Of a stretch of 49,055 nt of DNA, positions 33,859 through 41,951 are shown in pieces. The stretch comes from a virus. Both the position numbers and the translations under genes were made by a program. Location: IMG/VR virus record IMGVR_UViG_3300032285_000900, positions 1 to 49,055 of that record. One strand, written 5' to 3'. Every line of letters begins with the position of its first letter. The first letter of the stretch is position 1. The notes under the pieces are model-generated. The model did no database searches, had not been told where the DNA came from, and saw only the letters and a list, made by a program, of their open reading frames with translations.

Positions 33859-34415
33859 TGATTATTGGTTTAAGTGGCTGGGCACGTACTGGTAAAGATA
33901 CTGTTGCAAATTACTTGGTAGAGAAACATGACTTTGTGAAACTATCTTTTGCTGACCCAATGAGGAAAGCGTTAATAGCACTTGACCCAATAATTACTGT
34001 TAGTGGAGTCTACACTCCGCTATCTCAAGCCGTACGTTTGATTGGTTGGGAAGAACTAAAAACTCTTAGTCCCGATATTCGACCATTGATGCAGCGTCTA
34101 GGCACAGAAGTTGGTCGTAATATTTTTGGACAAAACATTTGGGTAGACTTAGCTATGCAAGAGGCAGACAACCATAAAAACGTAGTGTTTGCTGATTGCA
34201 GGTTTCAGAATGAGGCACAGGCTATTAAAGATGCTAATGGTAGTGTGTGGAGAATTATGCGCTCAGGAGTAAAGCCAGCTAATAACCACATTTCTGAAAA
34301 TGATTTAAATGCTTATATATTTGATGCTTACTTAAGTAACTCAGGGGATACTAAAAATTTATACAAACAAGTTGAGGAAGTTATGCACTCTCACTATCTA
34401 CTAAACTTTAAGTAA
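33858..34415 (+). CDS. Deoxynucleoside monophosphate kinase
   Basis: A 185-aa P-loop kinase. IIGLSGWARTGKDTVANYLV has Walker A at residues 7-15; KLSFADPMRKALIAL and LMQRLGTEVGRNIFGQNIWV are the dNMP kinase (T4 gp1-like) substrate region; NVVFADCRFQNEAQAI is the usual 'v..DvRf.nEa' block. It phosphorylates dNMPs to dNDPs, feeding replication alongside NrdJ. TAATG at both ends. Confidence 0.85.
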   Translation: MIIGLSGWARTGKDTVANYLVEKHDFVKLSFADPMRKALIALDPIITVSGVYTPLSQAVRLIGWEELKTLSPDIRPLMQRLGTEVGRNIFGQNIWVDLAMQEADNHKNVVFADCRFQNEAQAIKDANGSVWRIMRSGVKPANNHISENDLNAYIFDAYLSNSGDTKNLYKQVEEVMHSHYLLNFK

Positions 34416-35005
34416 TGTCTGAAAAAATATTTGATGGTGATTTAGCACCAGGTACACCAGTGGCAATTGGTATTGATCAATCGCTCACTGGTTTTGCCTT
34501 ATCTGCGGTAAATGTTCTTAGTCCAAGTAATTACTATACTTGGGTGTACAAGTCTGAATACAGAGGCGTACAAAGATTAAACGATATTGCTTTTTGGATG
34601 TCGAACAAGCTAGAGCTATTAGAAGACGCTGGGAACAGCATTTATGATATTGCTATGGAAGGAACTGTTCTTCAAAGTCAAGCGGCGTTGGTTCTAGGGG
34701 AACTTGCCGCCACAGTTAAACTAGCCCTATTCAGTTATTTTGAGGATGTTCCCTATTCTTTATTAAGAACGCCACTGCAGATTCCCCCAATGACTCTAAA
34801 AAAGTATGCTGCAGGCAAGGGTAATGCCAAGAAACAAGAAATGCTGATGCAGATATACAAGCGCTGGGGTATTGAGTTTAACGATGACAACGCCGCAGAC
34901 TCCTATGCTTTAGCCAGGTTAGCTGCTGAATGTGTCATTGATGACGTAGAAAAAAGCATAGTAAGCCAAGTTAAAGATCCTAAATATAGAGATAAACTTG
35001 TCTAA
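34415..35005 (+). CDS. RuvC-like Holliday junction resolvase
   Basis: A 196-aa protein. PVAIGIDQSLTGFALSAV has Asp21; YDIAMEGTVLQSQAALVLGE has the second acidic residue; the end has NDDNAADSYALARLAAE with the DxxD pair, all RuvC/RNase H-fold catalytic sites. MTLKKYAAGKGNAKKQEM is the usual basic loop. It would resolve junctions late in replication; with the PD-(D/E)XK resolvase at 31.9 kb the window encodes two candidate resolvases. Confidence 0.82.
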   Translation: MSEKIFDGDLAPGTPVAIGIDQSLTGFALSAVNVLSPSNYYTWVYKSEYRGVQRLNDIAFWMSNKLELLEDAGNSIYDIAMEGTVLQSQAALVLGELAATVKLALFSYFEDVPYSLLRTPLQIPPMTLKKYAAGKGNAKKQEMLMQIYKRWGIEFNDDNAADSYALARLAAECVIDDVEKSIVSQVKDPKYRDKLV

Positions 35006-35057
35006 TTAATGTATTCTTAAGAGTGGATCGGCATATCTATATTTAAAGGACTACTAT

Positions 35058-35348
35058 ATGTCAAACGATCCCGTTAATTCCACCAAAGAAGAATTTCTTA
35101 GAGTTTCTGGTGGATCTAATCCCCAATCAGTAGCTGCAGCTGTAGCTCATCAGATTTACGACACTAATAACGTAAAGCTTCGTGCTGTTGGTGCTAGTGC
35201 AGTAAACCAGGCTGTTAAAGCTATCGCAATTGCAAGAGGATTTGTAGCCCCAAGAGGCTTAGATCTAGTTTGCAAGATTGGCTTTACAACGGTAGCTTCT
35301 CATGATGGCGACATCAGCGCCATTGTGTTTATTATTACTACTCACTAA
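35058..35348 (+). CDS. SpoVS-like protein
   Basis: A 96-aa protein with AAAGGA eight bases before ATG 35058. EEFLRVSGGSNPQSVAAAVA, then LRAVGASAVNQAVKAIAIAR and GFVAPRGLDLVCKIGFTTVA follow stage V sporulation protein S closely ('lkVs..S.P..vA.ala....... iraiGa.AvNqavKAiaiARgfvap.Gidl...p.f'). SpoVS is a small Alba-like, probably nucleic-acid-binding protein known from Bacillus and other bacteria. Here it opens a new transcription unit after a 52-base AT-rich gap. A phage role is unknown; DNA or RNA binding is inferred from the family. Confidence 0.85.
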   Translation: MSNDPVNSTKEEFLRVSGGSNPQSVAAAVAHQIYDTNNVKLRAVGASAVNQAVKAIAIARGFVAPRGLDLVCKIGFTTVASHDGDISAIVFIITTH

Positions 35349-35388
35349 AAAAGCTTTATCCTTATATAAAGGAACTAAAGGAGTCATC

Positions 35389-35808
35389 ATGGCAACTAAC
35401 TACAGCGTAGGACACGGCATGCGTCGTCGTTCGGGTATTCCATCATCCTATACACAGGCAGCAGGTAATTCAATGGCACGTTCACACAACACTTCAGAAG
35501 AGAACTACGCAGCTGCTGGCGCAGCGGGCAGTGTTCGTATTCCTATTGGCGCACCTACCGCCGCCCCAGCACTTCAGGGAACTCTAGTAGGTAAGAAGAG
35601 CTCTAAGGGTGACGTAACTCTAGGAAACAAGGCAAACCGTGCAAACATTGAGGTTTTAGGTGCTTCGTACCGCATTCAGCCTAATGTCAACCAGGTTGTA
35701 GTAGACCCATCGGTGGGTCCTACCATGACTAACGCACGAACCGTTCCTTCAGTAGCAGGTCGTGCAAACCCTAACTTCCAGTCGGGCATGCAGGCAGCAG
35801 ACCAGTAA
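35389..35808 (+). CDS. Probable virion-associated protein
   Basis: A 139-aa protein. ATG 35389 is preceded by AAAGGAG and is preferred over the upstream frame. Ala/Ser/Gly/Asn-rich and beta-poor (SYTQAAGNSMARSHNTSEEN; VRIPIGAPTAAPALQGTLVG), low in hydrophobics, with C-rich, G/C-ending codons hinting at high expression. No family recognised. First in a run of similar polar proteins, perhaps structural. Confidence 0.55.
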   Translation: MATNYSVGHGMRRRSGIPSSYTQAAGNSMARSHNTSEENYAAAGAAGSVRIPIGAPTAAPALQGTLVGKKSSKGDVTLGNKANRANIEVLGASYRIQPNVNQVVVDPSVGPTMTNARTVPSVAGRANPNFQSGMQAADQ

Positions 35809-35810
35809 TA

Positions 35811-36035
35811 ATGGACAATCAGGACACATCTGGAGCATACGTTCCCTCAATGGGTCCACGTAATCCTGTGCGTATTGCTCCTCTTTCTAAGAGCACCAAT
35901 AATACCGCAGGAAGATTAACTAGCTGGTACACTGCTCATCTTAACGGTGGAAATGCTCCTGTTTACAGTAGGCAGTTTAAAGCTAGTACTGTCGATTTTG
36001 GAGATAGCTCAGCTCCTCAGTATCAACAGCAGTAA
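35811..36035 (+). CDS. Small polar protein
   Basis: A 74-aa protein three bases after the previous stop. Contains SGAYVPSMGPRNPVRIAPLS and GRLTSWYTAHLNGGNAPVYS, ending in Gln repeats. Unknown; shares the Pro/Ser/Asn style of its neighbours and is probably in the same module. Confidence 0.5.
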   Translation: MDNQDTSGAYVPSMGPRNPVRIAPLSKSTNNTAGRLTSWYTAHLNGGNAPVYSRQFKASTVDFGDSSAPQYQQQ

Positions 36036-36045
36036 AGGATAGCCC

Positions 36046-36573
36046 ATGGCTGGTGCAGTAAACAACTTCTCACCATCACAGAACTGGCAATCCCTAGGTG
36101 GTAATGGCTTTATTGGCTATAACAACCAGGGAGGCCAGGGCGTTCCTGTCGCTCGTGGTGAACTAGACGCTATTCGTATCGGTACTGGACGTGTTCCTTC
36201 AGCGGAATATCCAGATGGATACCTGGGAACTATTCGTTCACGACGTGATGACCGACTCCTTGACTCAATTAAGAGTCGTGTAGGACAGAAGTCGTATCAG
36301 CGTGGTGTTCACAAGGGTGAGCGCATTGAGCCATCTATGTACTTTTGGCCATCTGATTTCAACGATCAAATGGGAATTAAGAGAGAAGCAAAAGCTAAGT
36401 ATGATAAAGCATCTGGTACATACCGTGTACCTCGCTTTACACAAGATATTCGACTTACTCCTGCACCCCACTTGGTCAATGATGGTAAAGCCAATACTGT
36501 GGCTAATGAACCTGGAGTAATGAACATGCAGAGAGCTAACGCCCTCTCCTATCTAAAGCCAGTATTTAGATAA
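36046..36573 (+). CDS. Hypothetical protein of the 35-41 kb module
   Basis: A 175-aa protein with site AAAGGA. N-terminus is Gly/Asn/Gln-rich (NWQSLGGNGFIGYNNQGGQG); the middle is charged (RSRRDDRLLDSIKSRVGQKS; KREAKAKYDKASGTYRVPRF) and the end is ANALSYLKPVFR. Soluble, no recognised domain. It is linked by TAATG to the next gene. Confidence 0.55.
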   Translation: MAGAVNNFSPSQNWQSLGGNGFIGYNNQGGQGVPVARGELDAIRIGTGRVPSAEYPDGYLGTIRSRRDDRLLDSIKSRVGQKSYQRGVHKGERIEPSMYFWPSDFNDQMGIKREAKAKYDKASGTYRVPRFTQDIRLTPAPHLVNDGKANTVANEPGVMNMQRANALSYLKPVFR

Positions 36574-36941
36574 TGTCATATACATTTGATGGTCGTTACG
36601 ACTACACAAAACCTTGGGTAACCGCCTCTCCTTCTGAGGAGGATTACGCACAGCCACAGTGGACTTATAACGGTCCTTGGGCATCCAATATGGAGCGTCT
36701 TACCCAACAAGCATTGTTAGCAGCTACCATGCCTGGTGTTCAGCTGCAGCAATTGGTGCGCCCGCCTCTACCACAGATTCGTTTATTCCCAGACCGTTTT
36801 GGGTTTGGTGAACGCCAGCAACCTGGCATCGATGATGTGGTCAGTCTTGACAGAGTATACCAAGAACCTCGAATTAGCTGGTACTCAGGTAGTCCAGCAG
36901 GGTATTCTGGTAGTAGTAGAAACGATCTAGGAGCTAATTAA
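36573..36941 (+). CDS. Hypothetical aromatic-rich protein
   Basis: A 122-aa protein rich in Tyr, Trp and Pro (YDYTKPWVTASPSEEDYAQP, QWTYNGPWASNMERLTQQAL), then VRPPLPQIRLFPDRFGFGER and RISWYSGSPAGYSGSSRN. No family recognised; may be structural. TAATG junction with the preceding gene. Confidence 0.5.
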   Translation: MSYTFDGRYDYTKPWVTASPSEEDYAQPQWTYNGPWASNMERLTQQALLAATMPGVQLQQLVRPPLPQIRLFPDRFGFGERQQPGIDDVVSLDRVYQEPRISWYSGSPAGYSGSSRNDLGAN

Positions 36942-36943
36942 TA

Positions 36944-38413
36944 ATGGCTGAACAACCAACTTCTAAAATTGGGGATGTAAGAGCACACCCAGATACAGGA
37001 TTTAGACAGGTTTTAACTAAGCGTGGTTTGCATGCTCGTTGGATTGACACTCCAGAAGAAACCCAACCTGGTCAAGTTTTACACTTTGGTTTTGCTAAGG
37101 ATTCGTCTAGCCTTACTCCTCAAGAAACTGAGGAAGTACGTTCTCAGGCCACTGGCCGTGCACAAGAAGCTATGCGTCCAGTTTCTGTTAATAGTATGGG
37201 TAAACCAACTGCACAAAAAGCTCCTTCTATTACAGAACAGGCTAGAGCTGCTGGTAAGCCTGTTAAGAAGCAATCAGAAATCGTAAAAGATGCAAATTCT
37301 CACATTGACTCTCTAGCCAGTCACATCACTGGTCTTAAAAGCCACCTTTCTGGAATGGATTTACCAGAAGATCACCCAGCAGTAAAGGCCGTTGACGAAG
37401 CTAGCGATTACGTTGCAGGAGCAGGAATGCTATTGCACGGTGAAAACTCTAGTGATAAAGAGTCTTTTGCTTTTCACAAGCGCCCTAATGCAGATGCTGT
37501 TGCGGCAGGTAGAGAGAACCCCCGTGAGAACAAGACTGAGGCAGAAAACGCATTAACTTCTGTTACTGCTGCAACTGCTCACGCTCACAGACTACTTAGT
37601 TCTAAAGCTGTTTTAGGAGTAGAAGGTGTAACTAGCCCTCCTGTACCTAAAGAAGCTGTACAGGATAACTATGAGCATGCTAAAACTTTCCAAATGTTTG
37701 GACACAAGAGTGGTCGTGCAGGAAACGTTAGCCTAGCAGGAACCACTATTTACGGAAATGATGCTGGTGTAAGAGGCGCAATTGCTCGTGTTCGTCAAGG
37801 TAAGAAAAATGGAGAATATTCAGCAACAAATCTCCAAGCCCTAATTAGAAACCTTCGTGGCACTAAGAGATTCACCGCAGGACAACTTGCAGAACAAGGT
37901 ATCACTAGACAAGAAGCCGCCAAGTCAGTTGAATGGAATGGTGTAGCACGTAAAGAGGGCATGCAGACTGGTTCTGCAGGTGTTGCAACTAGTGGTACTC
38001 GTCCTTGGTCAGGCCGTGAAGGAGACCTGGGGCCTAATGCAGGAGACTCCGCTCCAAGATCAGGCATGGCTAGACCTGAAGGAGCAGTACAGCAAGAGCG
38101 TGTTTCTGCAGATGCTGCTCAAGGAGAAGCCACTAGAGCCGCAGGAAGCACTCGTCGTGGTGCTGCAGACCGTTCTGCTGCTATTGCAGCATTCCGTGAG
38201 CAAGCTGGAGGAGACCGTGTACGTGCCTCACAAAATGCTGCCGAAAACAAGAAGTTCCAAGAAAATGCTGACCGTGATGAGGCCGTAGCTGCTGCAGCTG
38301 AAAAGATCCAAAAGCGCAGGGAAGGTACTGGAGGAACAATTCCACAGAATTCTGGAAATTCTGGTGCTAGAAAGGCAGCTGGTAGAGCACGTAGGATGAG
38401 AAATGGCAACTAG
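36944..38413 (+). CDS. Large Ala/Gln/Arg-rich hypothetical protein
   Basis: A 489-aa polar protein. A short N-terminal domain (IGDVRAHPDTGFRQVLTKRG, LHARWIDTPEE) is followed by helical stretches (DANSHIDSLASHITGLKSHL; LTSVTAATAHAHRLLSSKAV). The last 150 residues are Ala/Arg/Glu/Gly-rich, low-complexity and basic (ARKAAGRARRMRNGN). It resembles phage internal or injected proteins in composition but carries no domain I can name. It overlaps the next gene by 11 bases. Confidence 0.5.
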   Translation: MAEQPTSKIGDVRAHPDTGFRQVLTKRGLHARWIDTPEETQPGQVLHFGFAKDSSSLTPQETEEVRSQATGRAQEAMRPVSVNSMGKPTAQKAPSITEQARAAGKPVKKQSEIVKDANSHIDSLASHITGLKSHLSGMDLPEDHPAVKAVDEASDYVAGAGMLLHGENSSDKESFAFHKRPNADAVAAGRENPRENKTEAENALTSVTAATAHAHRLLSSKAVLGVEGVTSPPVPKEAVQDNYEHAKTFQMFGHKSGRAGNVSLAGTTIYGNDAGVRGAIARVRQGKKNGEYSATNLQALIRNLRGTKRFTAGQLAEQGITRQEAAKSVEWNGVARKEGMQTGSAGVATSGTRPWSGREGDLGPNAGDSAPRSGMARPEGAVQQERVSADAAQGEATRAAGSTRRGAADRSAAIAAFREQAGGDRVRASQNAAENKKFQENADRDEAVAAAAEKIQKRREGTGGTIPQNSGNSGARKAAGRARRMRNGN

Positions 38414-39650
38414 TAGAATTTCAGCTGCTGCGTACTTAAAAAAGGTCCAAGGACAAGCAAAAACAGTAAACCAAGCACAGAAACAGATTAACGCTGCATC
38501 AGCAGAAAAGTCTTACTCTGTAGGCGATACTTTAGAGGCAGATCCTAAGGTAGATAGTGGAGCAGAAGCGTTTCCAAATTCTCCAAATGCTATTTCACAA
38601 GATTGGCGTGGGCACAATTCTGTACTAGACGTCCTTGGTTCTATGCACGATGCTGTTAACCAAATTGACGCTAAACAAACTACAGGAGAAGCCCGTAGTG
38701 TTCAAGGTAGAAACCTCAGAACTGCAGCTAACTTTCACCTAAATAAAGCTGGCCAAATGTTAAACAATCACCTAAATGCACATGCTCAAGGTGATGCTGA
38801 AACTTCATTGGCTTCATTAAACAAGGCTCTAGACCACATCCACGATGCCCATAACGTAGTATCCCAAACTTCCTCTTATGAAAGAGAAGGTAAAGGAGGG
38901 ACTTCCACTACTGGTGTTCTTTCTTTAAAGAATCTCCCGTCAACTTTGGGAGAGATTAGCCGTGGGTACATTAACCACCTAAAAAAGCAAGGCAATAGGG
39001 GCAACGTTCCTGGCGTTACTGACAATGTTGAGAACGTGCGTAGCTACACACCAGGAGTAAACTCCCCAAGTTACCTAGCACCTAGTGGATTAGAAAAGAC
39101 TCAAAAACAAGGAACTGTTGCTAAGGCTAAGAAGGCAGAAAAAGTAAAGATTGCTGGGTTAACTGGTAATGATTTAGTTGGACACTTTGCTGGATTACCA
39201 GATAAAGCCTTAACTATTATGCGTAACACTATAAAGCCTCACTGGGAAGCAAAGAACCCAGGCAAAGAGTTTGTTGGTAGCGAGGCCCATGCTAACCCTC
39301 GTGAATGGGCAGCCAAGAACGACATAATTAAATACAATCCTGAAACTGAAGAAATTACAGGGGATCCTTATCCTCACAGGGAAATGGCAAAGCAACTTGA
39401 CCTTCCTACACCAGATCAAGCAGAAAGCTACGAACGACGTAAGGCTGCGGGAAGTAACGTAGCTAAAGATGATGCTGCACTTGCTGCAAAACTTAATGTT
39501 GCTAGAGCAAATAGGCTTTCTGCAGTTACAAAGAAAGATGCTGTTTCTATTCCTGAGGTACCAGACGCAGCCCCTACTACTGCTGTAGATGAGCGCCAAA
39601 GTAGATACTCAGTATTCAGCGACGCTGGAGAAAGATCGAGGAAGTTTTAA
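38403..39650 (+). CDS. Large helical hypothetical protein
   Basis: A 415-aa soluble helical protein. AAYLKKVQGQAKTVNQAQKQ opens it, then a His/Asn/Ala-rich bundle (HNSVLDVLGSMHDAVNQIDA; LNKALDHIHDAHNVVSQTSS). It ends SRYSVFSDAGERSRKF. The bundle resembles the corresponding part of the preceding protein (DSLASHITGLKSHL and ATAHAHRLL), so the two may be paralogues. Function unknown; position and composition suggest virion-associated. Confidence 0.5.
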   Translation: MATSRISAAAYLKKVQGQAKTVNQAQKQINAASAEKSYSVGDTLEADPKVDSGAEAFPNSPNAISQDWRGHNSVLDVLGSMHDAVNQIDAKQTTGEARSVQGRNLRTAANFHLNKAGQMLNNHLNAHAQGDAETSLASLNKALDHIHDAHNVVSQTSSYEREGKGGTSTTGVLSLKNLPSTLGEISRGYINHLKKQGNRGNVPGVTDNVENVRSYTPGVNSPSYLAPSGLEKTQKQGTVAKAKKAEKVKIAGLTGNDLVGHFAGLPDKALTIMRNTIKPHWEAKNPGKEFVGSEAHANPREWAAKNDIIKYNPETEEITGDPYPHREMAKQLDLPTPDQAESYERRKAAGSNVAKDDAALAAKLNVARANRLSAVTKKDAVSIPEVPDAAPTTAVDERQSRYSVFSDAGERSRKF

Positions 39651-39652
39651 CT

Positions 39653-39856
39653 ATGTTTGATGGTGATGGCGCAGAGACGCTAGAGTTACAGGCATTTAAG
39701 ATTGCCCAAAATGCTACACTATATAAAGGATCTGCTCCGTGTCCTCAGTGTGGCGTTATTATGAATCCTACAGAGTACATGTACAGTGTTCTAGGCCTTT
39801 GCCCACCATGTGGCGATAAGCGTAGAGCTAAGCGAATTAAAGGAAAGATGGCATAA
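39653..39856 (+). CDS. Zinc-ribbon protein
   Basis: A 67-aa protein. SAPCPQCGVIMNPTEYMYSV and LCPPCGDKRRAKR give two CxxC pairs about 17 residues apart, a zinc ribbon, with a basic C-terminus. Unknown, perhaps DNA-binding. TAATG junction with the next gene. Confidence 0.6.
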   Translation: MFDGDGAETLELQAFKIAQNATLYKGSAPCPQCGVIMNPTEYMYSVLGLCPPCGDKRRAKRIKGKMA

Positions 39857-40068
39857 TGGCAGTCAATACTAGCCGTTCAATGAACGCAAGCCTAGATGAA
39901 GGATCTACCGACGGTAAGTACCGTAAGGTACGCCCAGACACTACTGTAGTAGACATCGAAGGTAACGAAAAGACTACTGATAATAAGCAGACTCTTCACC
40001 CATTTTATGGTTACGGTTTTGCTACTAGTGAGTACCCAACTGCTTCGCAAGTAAACCCTGGTAAGTAG
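39856..40068 (+). CDS. Small hypothetical protein
   Basis: A 70-aa polar protein (MAVNTSRSMNASLDEGSTDG; KYRKVRPDTTVVDIEGNEKT; GFATSEYPTASQVNPGK). No domain recognised. Overlaps the previous gene by one base. Confidence 0.5.
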   Translation: MAVNTSRSMNASLDEGSTDGKYRKVRPDTTVVDIEGNEKTTDNKQTLHPFYGYGFATSEYPTASQVNPGK

Positions 40069-40076
40069 GTAGCACC

Positions 40077-41117
40077 ATGGCAGAGTTACAGCCCGCAAAG
40101 TTAAAGCCCACTACACCACAGGACACTAAAAACCCTTTTAGAACACCTGAAGGTAAACTTACTAAGATGGGTCGAATTAGCCTACAAAAGGCTGGTGAAG
40201 TTAGCACCAATATTGGAGAAGTAAAGCCTGTAAAAGCTGCCCGTACTCCTCAAACCAAGATGCAGACAATCACTGCTGCTGGAGATGTAGCTGTTGCTGG
40301 TGCTAAATCTAGATTTGTTCCTAAACATGTTGAAAAAATTGCTACTATGCCAGGTGGAGAGCACATTACCGCCGCAGACGCAACTGCAGCCGCTAACGCA
40401 GTTTTCGACAGAGACCACGCAGACAGAATTCGTTTTGCTGCTCGTAGAGAACAGGCACAGCGTGTTTTCCCAGCAGACGAAAGAACCCCAGAAGAGAAAA
40501 CTTCTGATGCACAAGTCGCCGCTGAAAGACAACAAAAACTTCAAGAAGCTAGCCATGAAGCTCACACAAGAAGCTGGGGACAGGTTGTAAAGGAAGGCCT
40601 TGCTCTAGTAGGTAAAAAGGCTGTAGATACAGAGACAGGTGAAACGGTGGGTAACCTCCGTTCACGTCTAAACGGCCCAGGTGTTTCTAAGATGGACCCT
40701 GTTGAGTCTGCCAAAATTGGTGAACAACAAAGAGCCGCTGCATTGGAGACTCCAGAAGGTAAGGCATGGTTGGCAAGAGTTGCGGCAAATACTGCAAACA
40801 AGCAAGGCGCAGCTGCTCCTAAGAAGGAGTGGCCAGCATTAGAGCCTACTCCTGCTAGAGAAGAGCCTGAGAATGCTCCTCTAAAGACAGAAGCGTTCCT
40901 ACACACTGGCCCTGTTCCTGGAAGTTCAAATCCTGAAGTCGCCGCCAAACTTGAGGCGGATAAGGAAGCTCGTAAAAATAACCCAGAAGCGGTTGTAGAT
41001 GACGCCGCTGCTCGTAAGAAGAAGAGCCTAGCTAATAAGCTGAAGGCTGCCGAAGATGCTAAGGGTGAGTTTGTAGGTACTGGCGGTAAGCCACGAAAGT
41101 ACGTTCCTAAGGCATAG
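40077..41117 (+). CDS. Ala/Lys/Glu-rich hypothetical protein
   Basis: A 346-aa soluble protein, mostly helical and charged. Segments include ITAADATAAANAVFDRDHAD, RIRFAARREQAQRVFP and ETPEGKAWLARVAANTANKQ; the end is basic (GGKPRKYVPKA). The TPEG-x2-WL motif recurs as TPEGQQWLKN in the gene at 41175. Family unknown. Last gene of the 35-41 kb module; ends one base before a promoter-like and hairpin region. Confidence 0.5.
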   Translation: MAELQPAKLKPTTPQDTKNPFRTPEGKLTKMGRISLQKAGEVSTNIGEVKPVKAARTPQTKMQTITAAGDVAVAGAKSRFVPKHVEKIATMPGGEHITAADATAAANAVFDRDHADRIRFAARREQAQRVFPADERTPEEKTSDAQVAAERQQKLQEASHEAHTRSWGQVVKEGLALVGKKAVDTETGETVGNLRSRLNGPGVSKMDPVESAKIGEQQRAAALETPEGKAWLARVAANTANKQGAAAPKKEWPALEPTPAREEPENAPLKTEAFLHTGPVPGSSNPEVAAKLEADKEARKNNPEAVVDDAAARKKKSLANKLKAAEDAKGEFVGTGGKPRKYVPKA

Positions 41118-41147
41118 TTGTAAAAAGTACTCCTCTGCTGGTATGAT
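41118..41147 (+). promoter_or_regulatory. Promoter with extended -10
   Basis: TTGTAA (41118-41123), an 18-base spacer and TGGTATGAT, with TATGAT at 41142-41147 carrying the TG extension. It lies in the only gap between the 35-41 kb and 41-45 kb modules. Transcription would start near 41154, within the hairpin described separately. Confidence 0.5.
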
Positions 41148-41169
41148 ATTAAATACCAACAGAGGAGTA
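41128..41169 (+). promoter_or_regulatory. Long hairpin that masks a ribosome-binding site
   Basis: TACTCCTCTG-C-TGGTAT (41128-41144) pairs with ATACCA-A-CAGAGGAGTA (41153-41169), leaving an eight-base loop and one C/A mismatch. The right arm contains AGAGGAG, the ribosome-binding site for ATG 41175. In transcripts from upstream the site would be paired; in transcripts from the local promoter the left arm is missing and the site is free. There is no good T-run, so termination is less likely. Confidence 0.55.
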
Positions 41170-41174
41170 TTTAC

Positions 41175-41372
41175 ATGTCTAAAGAAGCACCACACCTAGG
41201 TTTGATGATGTGGACCGATCTAAACGGTACCCCACGACCAATGATTGGATCCATTGAGCATGAACGTCGTGCAAAACTGCATGAAGAGAAGCGTTTAGAA
41301 GCGTTATCAACACCAGAAGGTCAACAATGGCTAAAAAATAGTCCATTATCAATGTCAAAAGATAAGAAGTAA
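41175..41372 (+). CDS. Small protein with hairpin-controlled start
   Basis: A 65-aa protein (GLMMWTDLNGTPRPMIGSIE; HERRAKLHEEKRLEALSTPE; QQWLKNSPLSMSKDKK). Charged, soluble. No family recognised. AGAGGAG is seven bases before ATG 41175 and lies in the hairpin described separately. The TPEG-x2-WL motif is shared with the protein at 40077. Confidence 0.6.
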   Translation: MSKEAPHLGLMMWTDLNGTPRPMIGSIEHERRAKLHEEKRLEALSTPEGQQWLKNSPLSMSKDKK

Positions 41373-41381
41373 TTCTAAAAT

Positions 41382-41951
41382 ATGTCTAATTTTATCGGAA
41401 CAGATGGTAAACCATTAATTGGTTCAAAGCCAGTTGAGGGCCCCATTATTCGGCTACTACGCTGTTTTGTCTGTGAAACTTGGGAAGAACTGCCCGACTA
41501 CGAAGGCCGTTCAGACCAGGATTACCTCCTAGAAATTTCCTTAGAGAAGCATAAGTTTCCTTCTGGAGATCCACACGTAGGTAAGCTGTTTAAAGTACCT
41601 GTTAAGTCATGGTCAAACCCAGAAGAGCGTAAAGCTATTATGGACCAGTTGGCTAAGGGTGGGTCTAAAGGACTAGACGAACTGGACCCAGAGAAGTCAT
41701 TTTATGAGACTAAAATGACATTTGCTAATGATGCAATGGAGTGTTGGGTTAAGCATAACCGTCCTAAAAATGACTGTGATGATTACCAAAAACCAGCAAA
41801 ACGCCTTCTACCAGACACCGCTAAAGAACGTGGTGAACTAGGTTTGCCAAAACCAGAACACTTGGATGGCCCAAAAATTTATACATGCAATTTCTGCCCA
41901 TATCACGGAGAAGTTGTTCAGCGTAAACGTCGTATTTTAGGAATGTATTAA
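41382..41951 (+). CDS. Conserved hypothetical protein with Cys pairs
   Basis: A 189-aa protein. CFVCETWEELPDYEGRSDQD near residue 28 and CNFCPYHGEVVQRKRR near 169 provide two CxxC pairs, probably one zinc site folded from both ends. The middle is acidic/basic mixed (KAIMDQLAKGGSKGLDELDP). No ribosome-binding site is obvious. It opens the 41-45 kb module. Function unknown. Confidence 0.6.
   Translation: MSNFIGTDGKPLIGSKPVEGPIIRLLRCFVCETWEELPDYEGRSDQDYLLEISLEKHKFPSGDPHVGKLFKVPVKSWSNPEERKAIMDQLAKGGSKGLDELDPEKSFYETKMTFANDAMECWVKHNRPKNDCDDYQKPAKRLLPDTAKERGELGLPKPEHLDGPKIYTCNFCPYHGEVVQRKRRILGMY

Noticed and set aside
35354-35371. CTTTAT/ATAAAG hairpin after the SpoVS-like gene as a terminator
   Set aside because: Stem is only six A/T-rich pairs with no T-run.
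35302-35388. Longer form of the gene at 35389, starting at 35302
   Set aside because: It overlaps the SpoVS-like gene out of frame and the extra residues are low-quality; AAAGGAG supports ATG 35389.
40562-40948. Antisense open frame of 128 codons
   Set aside because: It is the shadow of the 40077 gene, with no ribosome-binding site and a composition set by the other strand.
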